Assembly: GCA_014189685.1 (NCBI GenBank)
Contig: DVAB01000049.1
Coordinates: 1-32,440 of the forward strand
DNA from: Candidatus Naiadarchaeum limnaeum
Lineage (GTDB): Archaea > Undinarchaeota > Undinarchaeia > Undinarchaeales > Naiadarchaeaceae
Reading direction: 5' to 3'
DNA length: 32,440 bases
Below, piece after piece: positions 26,401-32,440 of the stretch. How positions within the stretch are numbered: position 1 is the stretch's first letter; each line of letters begins with the position of its first letter. The position numbers and the translations under genes are program-made. A model generated the notes under the pieces. That model saw only the letters and a list, made by a program, of their open reading frames with translations, did not search any database and had not been told where the DNA came from.

Positions 26401-28595
26401 AGTCTCTAAAAAACATTATAGTAAAGATTGACAAATCCGCTCCAACAATTATAACAAATATTCCGCGTGACTGGATGAATGAAACTGTTGAGGCAAAATT
26501 AACTGCTGAAGACAATCTAAGCGGCGTTGCTTATCTCTATTATTGTACTGACAAAGAAAATACTTGCGACCCTCTATTAGTTGCTGAAAATACTAGTAGC
26601 TATAACTTTACAATAACTGATGAGAATGTTACTTACATCAGATATTATGCAGTTGATAATGCAAACAATGTTGGGCAAATTAAATCTTCGCCTTTAAAAA
26701 TTGACAAAACTCCTCCTGAAATAAATATTTTCTCCCCGAGAAGTTACTACTATTACTACTCAGAGGAGTTTATTGAAATCGCTTATGATTCCTTTGATTC
26801 TCTTAGTGGTGTTTTCGATGTTATTGTAAAGCTTGATGGTGTTATAATTGAGGGAACATTTGCTACCCTAAGGGATATTGGAATAGGACTGCACAAGCTT
26901 CTTATTGAAGCATGGGACAATGCAGGAAACTATGCAACTGGCTTTGTGGCATTTGAAGTTTTTGATGATACAACTCCTCCTGTTTCAACAGCAACATGGC
27001 AGGGCGAGCAAGGAAATAATGAGTGGTATATAACAGATGTCACAATTGAAATAGAAGCAACTGATGATCAGAGCGGAGTTGCCAGAATAGAGTATGATTA
27101 CGATGATGAATTTTATGAAAACTATAACAATCCAGTTGTGGTAAGTAGAGAAGGAGAAACAAACTTTACTTATAGGGCAATTGATAGGGCAGGTAATGAG
27201 GAAGAATTAAAGCTAGTTCAGCTAAAAATTGATAAAACGCCCCCTGAAATTGAGGATGATTCTCCTTCCGGGTGGTACAAAGAAGATATTATTGTAACTT
27301 TAAGTGCATCTGATTCAATGAGTGGAATTGCAGCAACATACTATTGCGTTACGCAAACAAATAACTGCGACCCCAATATAAGTGGGAACACAATCAATGT
27401 GAGCGAAGAGGGAAGAAATTACATCAATTATTATGCAGAGGATAACGCAGGACTTACAAGTGCAGTAAAAACAGCTGAGGTTTTGATAGATAGAACACCT
27501 CCTAATACAATAGACAATGCTCCTGCTGTATGGGTAAACAAGGATGTGACTGTTACTTTAAGCGCAACTGATAGCGCAAGCGGAGTTGCGAAAACTTTCT
27601 ATTCAATAGATGGAGCAGGGTTTGTTGAAGGAACGGTTTTACTAATTTCTCCTGAAGGAGCGCATACAATAAAGTACTATTCAATAGATGTTGCAGGAAA
27701 TGTTGAAGCACAGAAAACCGCAACTGTGAGAATAGACAGAACCGCTCCAAGTACAACTGCTGCTGGAATAGATAGTTTGTGGCACAACTCAAATATACAA
27801 ATAACCCTCTCAAGCTCGGATAATTTAGCAGGAATAAATAAAACTTATTACACAATTTATCACGATGGAGTTACGCAGGGAATAAAATCTTTGGGCACTA
27901 ATGGCCAGCCTATAATCACTTACGAAGACGATGATAACTGGATTGAGTATTGGAGCACTGATAATGCTGAAAATGAAGAAGTGCATACAATTAAAAAACA
28001 AATCAAATTGGACAAAACAAAGCCAAATGTTGATGTCTGGCTTGACCCATTAAAAGATTTATATTCCTTTTTAGAGCCTTTGCCAGTTCAGTACTCAGCA
28101 AGCGATCCGCAAGTGCAGGGAACCCCAAGCAATAGCTTAACTAAAGTCTGGGATATAGATGGAACAGTTGTTCAAGACCCAACTAATATCACTAATTGGC
28201 TTGGAACTCATACTCTCACACTAAAAGCAACTGACTTAGCAGGAAACAGCAATTCAGATTCAGTTCAGTTTACAACAGCATTGGAACTAGTAGGAGAAGA
28301 TCAGTTAAAAATAACTCCAGAGGTTTTGAAAGTTAATCCAGGGATTTTAACAGTTCATATAAATTTCCCAGCTCCATACGAAGATGCTGAAATTCTTAGC
28401 GGGGTGTGTGATTATGCACAGCATGTTGATATAGCAGGCCACAACATTAAATTTGAGCGCGAGGATATTGAAGAGGCCCTTGCAGCGCGCGGCGAAACTC
28501 TGGATATTCACTTTGAAGTGAATGGAACTTTTTCATATAATGGTCATACTTACATGTTTAAGGGCAGTGATAATATAACAAGAATTGAAGATTAA
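20499..28595 (+). CDS. Giant secreted protein with two TIM-barrel-like hydrolase regions and many adhesion domains
   Basis: 2698 residues. The start is one of three nearby GTGs (20499, 20505, 20508); a TATA box lies at 20464-20475. A signal sequence (about 19-37) is followed by: an Ig-like domain; two CARDB-like repeats with the same WKY(N/S)AFSV ending (about 155-385); a glycosyl-hydrolase-like TIM barrel (about 388-700, HAWITLFN and DGINLDYVRYPE, as in GHL10/YddW-type enzymes); a second barrel-like region (about 737-970, VHLNIEPD, FVVLMNYD, GVSLWAFHP, GH18-like); a proprotein-convertase P-like domain (about 1001-1111); two more CARDB domains (about 1118-1338); Ig; a split module (about 1507-1966) shared with the 14125 gene; and about six repeats with W-x(5)-V-x-L-S-A-x-D-x-x-SG (about 1975-2505, OmpL47-like). 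No C-terminal TM. Substrate unknown. Confidence 0.85.
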   Translation: MGVVVRKFLFPRQKSLKFAVILLFFILFSVSLSYSTFAFHIGELHASVSPTSVATTPSNTITLTVTVGNTLRLTSLDIYINNVFKGSVPACGLFCPANKQFSYSFLASSTPKNYNVGIDVKAVANGWDKGTWTKSFLIPVSVSETPAQPVIKADITSFVVNSGTFNPGDTVNATVTIKNTGTNAYRFYVGYSLQDPNRNYIDIPYQEAYLSVGSSKTLTFKWTVPSTPVSGTYNAVTAVWKTQSGGKLSDEVARQWKYNAFSVSTDVVKGEITSFTVSPGTFRPEDTVRANITVKNTGTKDNTFYVKFSVRDSGGVISDTPYQQTFLTAGASKSLNFSWKVPSTARTGAYDATAALFKTLSGGQPSGELDREWKYSAFSVTTALAKTNYIRGFFIRPFARPADHYGNPHDINTVISDIKRIEGTFGIDIDAAYVNFRSGNFGGDAFQDYLYYQQTQYPSVVVPYAKGNDFLKTWIKSFHDNNIKVHAWITLFNDNMLLEHPELIGKTRAQIEVPGCEGFVNPAIPEVRNFELSIIKEIAANPNYNIDGINLDYVRYPERNSTCNPTVDKNVITNFVAEVKNELAKIEQQKGRDIVLSADLFTFPADASVGQDVGALAQHIEFLHPMIYNGAEGKTESNLLISGANVFYSATCAGKGCKYAPATRTHNLKVNRDNAIDKIKSDISTSSALISNGYVLFEYSYLSTYTTPYIKGNAAWVYSAEDQYNQVYISQIKAHNSKALDNDKIRYLFCKAGRIDVDSLSIVYDSSKLNWCKSNFPELEVYPMIDRGDYNTVGKKFSDLSSSELKTLADKIADLIINEKGVHLNIEPDNSNTVSLIYKLRESLGDNEFKYIISATAQDGVLFPLDLDKRADFVVLMNYDKAKDLSSYKSAADHHSSTFLSRLNLGKGRGIIGLPAIATGTEYEWQQTHPGHVITENTSYKMFDYFRAGFDSIDKNNPKFIGVSLWAFHPSYCLRHDDPAATSENCPIVITEEEFMYLRGELQMFNAPTSGEIIRDGILTNSYSIKNVIQIFSGLTNLIFQVRWGGSDIDVVVETPNGTNISRATIGDVEFTSTATSEYYKIANPDAGNWTVYINPIDIPASGENYTFTTLTESPTDLFISPSDISFSNSAPLENTVVQITANVHNLGGQTPTGGVNVSFYDGAPGNSKLIGSTLLAVPVGGSATAQINWIATLGTQNIYVSVDPSNLISESNESNNIAFKQLTVKSGADVAVFREDVTFSPETPLADELIVVNITLHNLGDTDSGLFRTGLIIEGVKTITEQVLNIPSHSTYFVNHSFTLPVGKYRLKVFTDIFNVLSEPNETNNIVEFDLEVFELRPPVIAIRSPLQKGYSYKENLTLDFSATAEAGLKSISAQLDTTPANNGDAFDLFNFTLGKHNLTVTATDNLGRTVKKAAVFSVIDRIPPETSANIIEGRLGNNEWFGSDVKVELTAKDEKSGLKETGYNFDNSGNFLQYTEPVQIANEGTTTLYYRSIDNAGILEGANPFSITTFSDGSAKKTLLFKAEEIVNLSIPKDAKIISATLDVQGKSTALPTTPSSAGWEMADDGPGEGIIWNIAPYRLDNIDFRFTYAQVPTSGWEAAPDLSTIEFVRVPSNLAPCSGDYSTQLDYKYFRRKLFVPDSASSVKIKYSWIDDSTQARINGVAAALGGGAGGDRFFIDNAANNNLINYFTKGAENEIVLVAQDSCGTDFRAQGVEIFVDNVKINLFSAFSDFDIKAAITQQAGNAQNYQIFGKATALGETVSANLEESLNETVQPLNTCMWAGYPTPEWNSYSIARESIIPGQKYRITVRGGASGAYPGISAFVELTDPSWKITTFEKQSIAPTMALTYDSKKVTITYTGGPSCSYCACRDGGTLDVSFIVEKFEIFPLNPNMDAGADGDYEWQHSGALTTKVTTPDFSAELNEHLRACADASGVCTIPLKFFAQSGNLEISNLNIQVAPFEGNIESLKNIIVKIDKSAPTIITNIPRDWMNETVEAKLTAEDNLSGVAYLYYCTDKENTCDPLLVAENTSSYNFTITDENVTYIRYYAVDNANNVGQIKSSPLKIDKTPPEINIFSPRSYYYYYSEEFIEIAYDSFDSLSGVFDVIVKLDGVIIEGTFATLRDIGIGLHKLLIEAWDNAGNYATGFVAFEVFDDTTPPVSTATWQGEQGNNEWYITDVTIEIEATDDQSGVARIEYDYDDEFYENYNNPVVVSREGETNFTYRAIDRAGNEEELKLVQLKIDKTPPEIEDDSPSGWYKEDIIVTLSASDSMSGIAATYYCVTQTNNCDPNISGNTINVSEEGRNYINYYAEDNAGLTSAVKTAEVLIDRTPPNTIDNAPAVWVNKDVTVTLSATDSASGVAKTFYSIDGAGFVEGTVLLISPEGAHTIKYYSIDVAGNVEAQKTATVRIDRTAPSTTAAGIDSLWHNSNIQITLSSSDNLAGINKTYYTIYHDGVTQGIKSLGTNGQPIITYEDDDNWIEYWSTDNAENEEVHTIKKQIKLDKTKPNVDVWLDPLKDLYSFLEPLPVQYSASDPQVQGTPSNSLTKVWDIDGTVVQDPTNITNWLGTHTLTLKATDLAGNSNSDSVQFTTALELVGEDQLKITPEVLKVNPGILTVHINFPAPYEDAEILSGVCDYAQHVDIAGHNIKFEREDIEEALAARGETLDIHFEVNGTFSYNGHTYMFKGSDNITRIED

Positions 28596-28637
28596 GAAGG
28601 CAAACTTTTATTAATGCATGCGAACTAATTTTTTCTT

Positions 28638-28877
28638 ATGGAATCCCATGAGGTTGCGATTACAATTGTAATTATTGCCTTGATAGGAATACTCCTGTAC
28701 ATTGTTGTAAGTATTATATCTCAACCATCTGCTACCGAAAAAGCAAGCCGAGCAGAGGGAGTAATTGAGGCCCCATCTCCCTTTAATCCGCTTGGAAAAG
28801 CAAGTAGTTTTGAAATATTAATCAATCCGCCAAAAGAAGAAATCTGCGGAAATTTTGGGCCGCGCGTGGCCTTTTAA
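28638..28877 (+). CDS. Small single-span membrane protein
   Basis: 79 residues. One N-terminal helix (residues 6-28, EVAITIVIIALIGILLYIVV) and a polar tail with EAPSPFNPLGKASSFEIL and ICGNFGPRVAF. It ends 4 bases before the PP-loop gene's ATG. A TATA-like CTTTTATTAA near 28605-28614 precedes it. No family is recognised. It may be an accessory membrane protein for the giant secreted protein upstream, inferred from position only. Confidence 0.6.
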   Translation: MESHEVAITIVIIALIGILLYIVVSIISQPSATEKASRAEGVIEAPSPFNPLGKASSFEILINPPKEEICGNFGPRVAF

Positions 28878-28881
28878 TTTT

Positions 28882-29511
28882 ATGAAAGCAATTGTCCTTT
28901 ACTCCGGGGGCAGAGATTCTTCTCTTGTAGCCCATTTGCTCGATCATTTTGGCTATGAAGTTAAATTAATTACAGCAAACGCAGGAATTGTAAAAAATTC
29001 CTGGAAAACAGCGGCTAAAGCCGGGAAAATTTTAGGGTTCAAGCACGAAGTTTTAAAAATTTCTCGAGAAATAATCAAGCGCGCTGCTGAAATTGCAGAG
29101 GAGGATGGATTTCCTCTGCATGCTGTAAATTATGCACATAAACAAGTTTTAGAAGTTATTGCGCAAAAATACAGGAAAAAATTTCCAACAATCGCGGATG
29201 GAACACGACGCGATGATAGAACTCCGAAATTAACTTACCAGGAGATGCAAAGTTTGGAAGATAGGTATGGAATTGCATATTTTGCGCCGCTTTTGGGCTT
29301 TGGGCATAAAACAATAAATCACCTCTCAAAACAAATCTTTAATTACAAAGAAATTTATGCAGGTTCGCAGCCAACAGCGGAGTATGAAACCGAAATCCGC
29401 GCGGTTTTGAGAAAAATGGAGAAAGGACTTGACAAAAAAATTTTTCCGAAAAAGCATTTTCACTCTGTTATTACAGGATGGCGGAAAGAATATAAACCGC
29501 GCTGCGCATAA
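28882..29511 (+). CDS. PP-loop ATP-pyrophosphatase family protein
   Basis: 209 residues from ATG 28882 ([17 protein letters not shown]). The earlier ATG at 28855 would overlap the previous gene and break the typical start. The PP-loop SGGRDSS (residues 8-14) binds ATP and is followed by [19 protein letters not shown]. Also seen are [19 protein letters not shown], which resembles a substrate-site loop, and [19 protein letters not shown]. The family activates a substrate by adenylation (tRNA thiolation, NAD or other ligations); the substrate here is not clear. It lies directly before rpl39e and may be co-transcribed. Confidence 0.8.
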   Translation: MKAIVLYSGGRDSSLVAHLLDHFGYEVKLITANAGIVKNSWKTAAKAGKILGFKHEVLKISREIIKRAAEIAEEDGFPLHAVNYAHKQVLEVIAQKYRKKFPTIADGTRRDDRTPKLTYQEMQSLEDRYGIAYFAPLLGFGHKTINHLSKQIFNYKEIYAGSQPTAEYETEIRAVLRKMEKGLDKKIFPKKHFHSVITGWRKEYKPRCA

Positions 29512-29524
29512 ACAAAAAGCTCCT

Positions 29525-29680
29525 ATGGGCAAAATAAAAAAACTAAATCTAAAATTGCGGCTTGTAAAAAAAGCAAAACAGAATCGCACTGTTCCACTCT
29601 GGGCAATAGTTAAAACTGCGCGCAGGGTAAGGACTCATCCGAAGAGGCGCAGCTGGAAGATGTCAAAAATAAAAGCCTAA
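29525..29680 (+). CDS. rpl39e: Ribosomal protein eL39 (L39e)
   Basis: 51 residues, [20 protein letters not shown], then [20 protein letters not shown] and [11 protein letters not shown]. Very basic with the family's typical W-x-I-V-K and RRSWKxxKIK pattern; the length is exactly that of L39e. In many archaea it follows the PDCD5 gene directly and is followed by rpl31e and the eIF6 gene. Here it is about 9 kb from PDCD5, and rpl31e does not follow. Confidence 0.95.
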   Translation: MGKIKKLNLKLRLVKKAKQNRTVPLWAIVKTARRVRTHPKRRSWKMSKIKA

Positions 29681-29681
29681 A

Positions 29682-29690
29682 GTATTTAAA
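29682..29690 (+). promoter_or_regulatory. TATA box for the 29714 gene
   Basis: GTATTTAAA lies about 25-32 bases before the ATG at 29714 and directly after the rpl39e stop. It gives this exported protein a leaderless promoter of its own. Confidence 0.6.
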
Positions 29691-29713
29691 CATTCAATCC
29701 CACTTATTTTTCA

Positions 29714-30490
29714 ATGGCAAAGGAATCCATAGCTAAAAACAAATTAGTTCTTGCAATTTTATTAGTGGTTTTAGCAGTTGCATTAGTTGTTTATATAAAT
29801 TCAACAACTGGGTTTCTAACTTTTGGGCCAGTTGTGCGTGCACCTGAAAAGCAGACCACCCTCACCTCTTACCTTGGCGGCGCGCCGATTTTGGATGGCC
29901 AAATTTCTTCCTTAGACAATTGGAACGAGGCTGTGCCTTCAACAATAACTTACGAGCGCGGCACTGTAAAAATTGCAAGCAAGCACGACCTTCAATACAT
30001 TTATTTCCTTGTGCAGTGGGATGATGATGGGCCAGCTTGGAATGATGCAATTAATTTTTACTTTGAAGATGATGGAGTTACACATGATCACTCCTTGGAT
30101 GGTAAATATGATTATTCATTCAGAAATCTGATTATGGGCTGCAATGTAATTGCGGGCGGTTATTGGACAGCCGGAGCAAATGACTGGACTCCTGCTGGCG
30201 CGGACTTTGATGTACGCTGCAATCATGAAAAGCGCAGATGGACAATGGAAGTGAGGCATGTTCTTTTTGATTTATTGAGAGGCGATAAAGTATTTAGGAT
30301 CGAGCCCGGCAATGAAGAGATTCTTGGAATGGCAATGGTAAACTGGGAAGAGAACTCAATGGGCGGCTCAGGATGGCAGAGCTGGAACTGGCCAATTGAT
30401 GCAAAAGCAGGCACTTATTTTGGAACAAATCCGGCTGAGCCTGCAACATGGGGAGATTTAAAAGTGGTTTGGACTAGAAAAGTAAAGTAA
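29714..30490 (+). CDS. Exported protein with DOMON/CBM9-like (ethylbenzene dehydrogenase-type) beta-sandwich
   Basis: 258 residues. An N-terminal anchor (about 11-30, LVLAILLVVLAVALVVYINS) and a linker lead to a domain from about 50 to 258. It starts with LGGAPILDGQISSLDNWNEA and continues with the jelly-roll pattern KIASKHDLQYIYFLVQWDDD, DAINFYFEDDGVTH, and WTMEVRHVLFDLLRGDKVF near the end. This pattern (D-G-x-x-x-x-W, then strands with acidic turns) is that of carbohydrate- or heme-binding domains of the CBM9/EB_dh type. It is probably extracellular. Two cysteines (GCNVI and RCNHE) could pair. Ligand unknown. Confidence 0.75.
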   Translation: MAKESIAKNKLVLAILLVVLAVALVVYINSTTGFLTFGPVVRAPEKQTTLTSYLGGAPILDGQISSLDNWNEAVPSTITYERGTVKIASKHDLQYIYFLVQWDDDGPAWNDAINFYFEDDGVTHDHSLDGKYDYSFRNLIMGCNVIAGGYWTAGANDWTPAGADFDVRCNHEKRRWTMEVRHVLFDLLRGDKVFRIEPGNEEILGMAMVNWEENSMGGSGWQSWNWPIDAKAGTYFGTNPAEPATWGDLKVVWTRKVK

Positions 30491-30510
30491 ATAAATACCT
30501 GTGCTTATTT

Positions 30511-31125
30511 TTAAGTACTTTCTTCTACATAAGTTTTTTTCATAAATAATAAATAAGTAGTAACAATAATAACTATAATCGCGCCCGCAACAACTGCAAT
30601 TCTAAATGGTGATGTAGTATTCTTTAAAAAGCTGGGGATTTGTTGAATAAAATTTTTCTGCTTAGGCGGAGCAACTGGTTGCGGGGCAGGTGGTGCGGAT
30701 TTTGGCTGTTTAACTGGCTCAACAAAACCAATTTTTACTGATTTCTCATTGTTGTCATTGTTTAATTCAGGAACAACATTTCCTATATCGACAACAATCC
30801 TTATTGTCGATGGGCCAAAAATTGTGGCTTTCAGAGTTGTTTTATATATTTTCCCAACTCCAAGCTTATTATAGTTCCAATTTGTTTCAATTTTCCTTTC
30901 CCCAAACTTCTCGTCTATAACATATAAATCATAAGGAAAGAGAGGAGACGTGTTTGTGCCATTATTTTTTATTTCAACATTTATGCTTATCATCTCCCCG
31001 CTCTTTGGATTGGTATTTGAAACAGCTATTGTATCAACAATTAAATCAGGCAAAACCTGCGCCGAAACTATGGGGGTAAATACTAGAAAAATTGCAAATA
31101 TTAGTAAAGAAAGCTTAGGTCTCAT
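30511..31125 (-). CDS. Exported CARDB-domain protein with C-terminal anchor
   Basis: 204 residues: a signal peptide (about 5-22, LSLLIFAIFLVFTPIVSAQ), then a CARDB domain (about 25-135: DLIVDTIAVSNTNPKSGEM, VEIKNNGTNTS, VVDIGNVVPELNNDNNEKSV), a Pro/Ala/Gln-rich linker, and a C-terminal helix (about 176-197) with KKTYVEEST after it. CARDB domains act in adhesion. The same domain occurs several times in the giant protein at 20499. A TATA box ATATATAAAT on the minus strand (31150-31159) overlaps the stop of the next upstream gene. Confidence 0.85.
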   Translation of the reverse strand: MRPKLSLLIFAIFLVFTPIVSAQVLPDLIVDTIAVSNTNPKSGEMISINVEIKNNGTNTSPLFPYDLYVIDEKFGERKIETNWNYNKLGVGKIYKTTLKATIFGPSTIRIVVDIGNVVPELNNDNNEKSVKIGFVEPVKQPKSAPPAPQPVAPPKQKNFIQQIPSFLKNTTSPFRIAVVAGAIIVIIVTTYLLFMKKTYVEEST

Positions 31126-31157
31126 TACTAAAACCCTAGAATTTAGTAATTTATATA

Positions 31158-31376
31158 TTATGTTGGCAAACTCGGCGGCTCGAAATCTTGCGGCGGCTCT
31201 TCAAAAACATCGTTTATTCCAGTACCAGTTGTTTTGTTTTCCTCTGCACTCTTGGGTTGCTGCGGAGTGCCTCTTGTTTTCTCATTTAAGTTAGGCTGAA
31301 TAAAGTCTCTCCATACAAAATAAGCTATAATCAAAAATAATATTATGACAACAGATACCAATATTTTTGAGGCCAT
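31158..31376 (-). CDS. Small single-span membrane protein
   Basis: 72 residues: one helix (about 5-25, ILVSVVIILFLIIAYFVW), then a polar, acidic and proline-rich tail (NDVFEEPPQDFEPPSLPT). The minus-strand ATTTTAAATAC at 31402-31412 is a TATA box about 27 bases before the ATG. It stands between two other exported proteins; function unknown. Confidence 0.65.
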   Translation of the reverse strand: MASKILVSVVIILFLIIAYFVWRDFIQPNLNEKTRGTPQQPKSAEENKTTGTGINDVFEEPPQDFEPPSLPT

Positions 31377-31413
31377 ACTACATTTTTAAGACTAATAAGT
31401 ATTTAAAATTATT

Positions 31414-32440
31414 TTAATCAACTTCGTAGAATGAAATTCCATCGCCAGAATCTGTTTGTGGTGCTGTTCCACCATCTGTGCCTGTTTGGGTTGTTGTTCT
31501 TTTTGTGAGCGTAATTCTCAATCCGCTAGTACTGCCTGCAGTGATTGTAAATTGCGCTCTTCCAATATTGTATCCCTCTGCGCTTGCAATAGCTGTGTAA
31601 CTGCCTGGCTTCAAACTAGGGAATACTGCCGCGCCTGGGCGCATATCAGCAGTTGCTACTGTAACTCCGCTTTTATCAAGAACTTGAACAAATGCCAAAT
31701 TCAACTTCTGGCCTGTTTCCTTATCAATTACAATAATTTTTATCCCGCCTGTTCGTGTTTCTACTTTTACTTGCTCTACATATGGAGCTTCAACAATTGT
31801 TTCTTTACTTCCTTCCTTTTCTATATCTATTTCTCTCTTCTCGATCTTCTCTACTTCATCTTCCTCAGGAAAACTTGGAGGAACTATTTTCGCGCCTCCA
31901 AGCACACAGGCATTTCCAGTTTTAACTAAAACACCTTTGTGCAAATCATCTGTGCTAAAGGATTTCTCAAAGTTAATTTTCTGCCATTTCTGCGCGCCTT
32001 CCTCCCATCTGTAAGCTGATTTGAGTTCACAACTTGCCTTTATATCATTCAATGAAAGCCCTTTCATATCAACTGTGACAGGAACTAAATTCCATCCTTC
32101 GACTAGTTCAATTGCGTTGAATGTTTGATATTCTGTTAATTCAAAAGTAATTCTGCAGCTCTCAAATCCATATATCCAGAAGGCATTTTCGCTTAGGTAA
32201 GCTTGCATTTCTTTTTCTCCCATTAAGCGCTCAGCTTCTTGGATTGTAATGAATTCGCCTTTTTCTTTTAAGTAAACAAATCCGTATGGGTATTGTCCGC
32301 AGGTGCTTGTTGTGCTTTCAAAAATTCCGGGCAATGAAACAGGATTCCAGCCGCGCTTTATATTTAACTCAGCAGTTACAGTTTCGCGTTCATCTGGGAA
32401 TGGCGGAGGTCTTAGTGGCTCAATTATGGGCTCAGGAATC
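31414..32440 (-). CDS. Large surface protein, cut by the right edge
   Basis: Open to the window edge (342 codons seen), with the N-terminus missing. The visible part begins with a proline-rich linker (PEPIIEPLRPPPFPDERETV). Next is a repeated pattern: KRGWNPVSLPGIFESTTST, then VEGWNLVPVTVDMKGLSLND, each with a downstream cysteine (TCGQYPYG, ESCRITF, KASCELKS), as in archaeal S-layer-like proteins with GWN(L/P)V motifs. Then come a charged linker, a carboxypeptidase-regulatory-like Ig domain (about the last 100 residues: GIKIIVIDKETGQKLNLAFV, AVFPSLKPGSYTAIASAEGY), and a Thr/Gly-rich tail ending SFYEVD. The in-frame TTG at about 32334 is not the start, because the frame continues upstream without a stop. 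Confidence 0.75.
   Translation of the reverse strand, partial: IPEPIIEPLRPPPFPDERETVTAELNIKRGWNPVSLPGIFESTTSTCGQYPYGFVYLKEKGEFITIQEAERLMGEKEMQAYLSENAFWIYGFESCRITFELTEYQTFNAIELVEGWNLVPVTVDMKGLSLNDIKASCELKSAYRWEEGAQKWQKINFEKSFSTDDLHKGVLVKTGNACVLGGAKIVPPSFPEEDEVEKIEKREIDIEKEGSKETIVEAPYVEQVKVETRTGGIKIIVIDKETGQKLNLAFVQVLDKSGVTVATADMRPGAAVFPSLKPGSYTAIASAEGYNIGRAQFTITAGSTSGLRITLTKRTTTQTGTDGGTAPQTDSGDGISFYEVD

Noticed and set aside
1-32440. CRISPR array or insertion sequence
   Set aside because: No regularly spaced direct repeats and no transposase-like protein were found; the only repeats are the precursor duplication, the guaAB ends and protein-domain repeats.

Overview
The window is archaeal DNA. 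It carries ribosomal proteins S19e and L39e, the RNase P protein Rnp4, a PDCD5-family protein, a GMP synthase made as two separate subunits, a tRNA-Val, and many TATA-type promoters about 25-30 bases before start codons, often with no leader. The AT-rich sequence, many small membrane proteins and very large secreted repeat proteins would suit a DPANN-like or other uncultured archaeon, but the lineage cannot be fixed from this window.

Layout. 1-2126 (minus): an exported protein cut by the left edge, the membrane protease HtpX and a LemA protein. 2411-5075 (plus): purE, purM and the ATP-pyrophosphatase subunit of GMP synthase (guaAB). 5089-9486: a compact accessory island that I read as an undescribed RiPP (ribosomally made, post-translationally modified peptide) system. 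It has two tiny paralogous precursor genes of 32 and 34 codons, each with its own copy of the same promoter. Facing them is an operon of a GNAT-type protein and a radical SAM/SPASM maturase with an N-terminal PqqD-like recognition domain, and diverging from that is a two-gene ABC exporter. 9500-9565: a diverged second copy of the last codons of guaAB. After it come a conserved unknown gene and the glutaminase subunit of GMP synthase (guaAA). The island therefore appears to have entered a guaAB-unknown-guaAA operon at the guaAB 3' end and split it.

11250-14111: small membrane proteins, a PKD-domain surface protein, tRNA-Val(CAC), a TPR protein and a 55-residue cysteine-rich protein. 14125-18582 (minus): a 1485-residue anchored surface protein. 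18672-29680: an archaeal translation cluster (rnp4, rps19e, PDCD5, rpl39e) broken up by a 180-residue unknown, a 2698-residue secreted protein with two TIM-barrel-like regions, a small membrane protein and a PP-loop ATPase. 29714-32440: four more exported or membrane proteins, the last cut by the right edge.

How the RiPP genes would work together (inference): the PqqD-like domain binds the conserved N-terminus of the precursors, the radical SAM enzyme modifies the C-terminal part around two invariant cysteines, the GNAT may acylate the peptide or give immunity, and the ABC pair exports it. The two precursors differ by nine silent codon changes within 21 conserved residues, so they are real, selected genes. 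They arose from a tandem duplication whose right end cut into the 3' end of the maturase gene, leaving a 15-codon maturase remnant between them.
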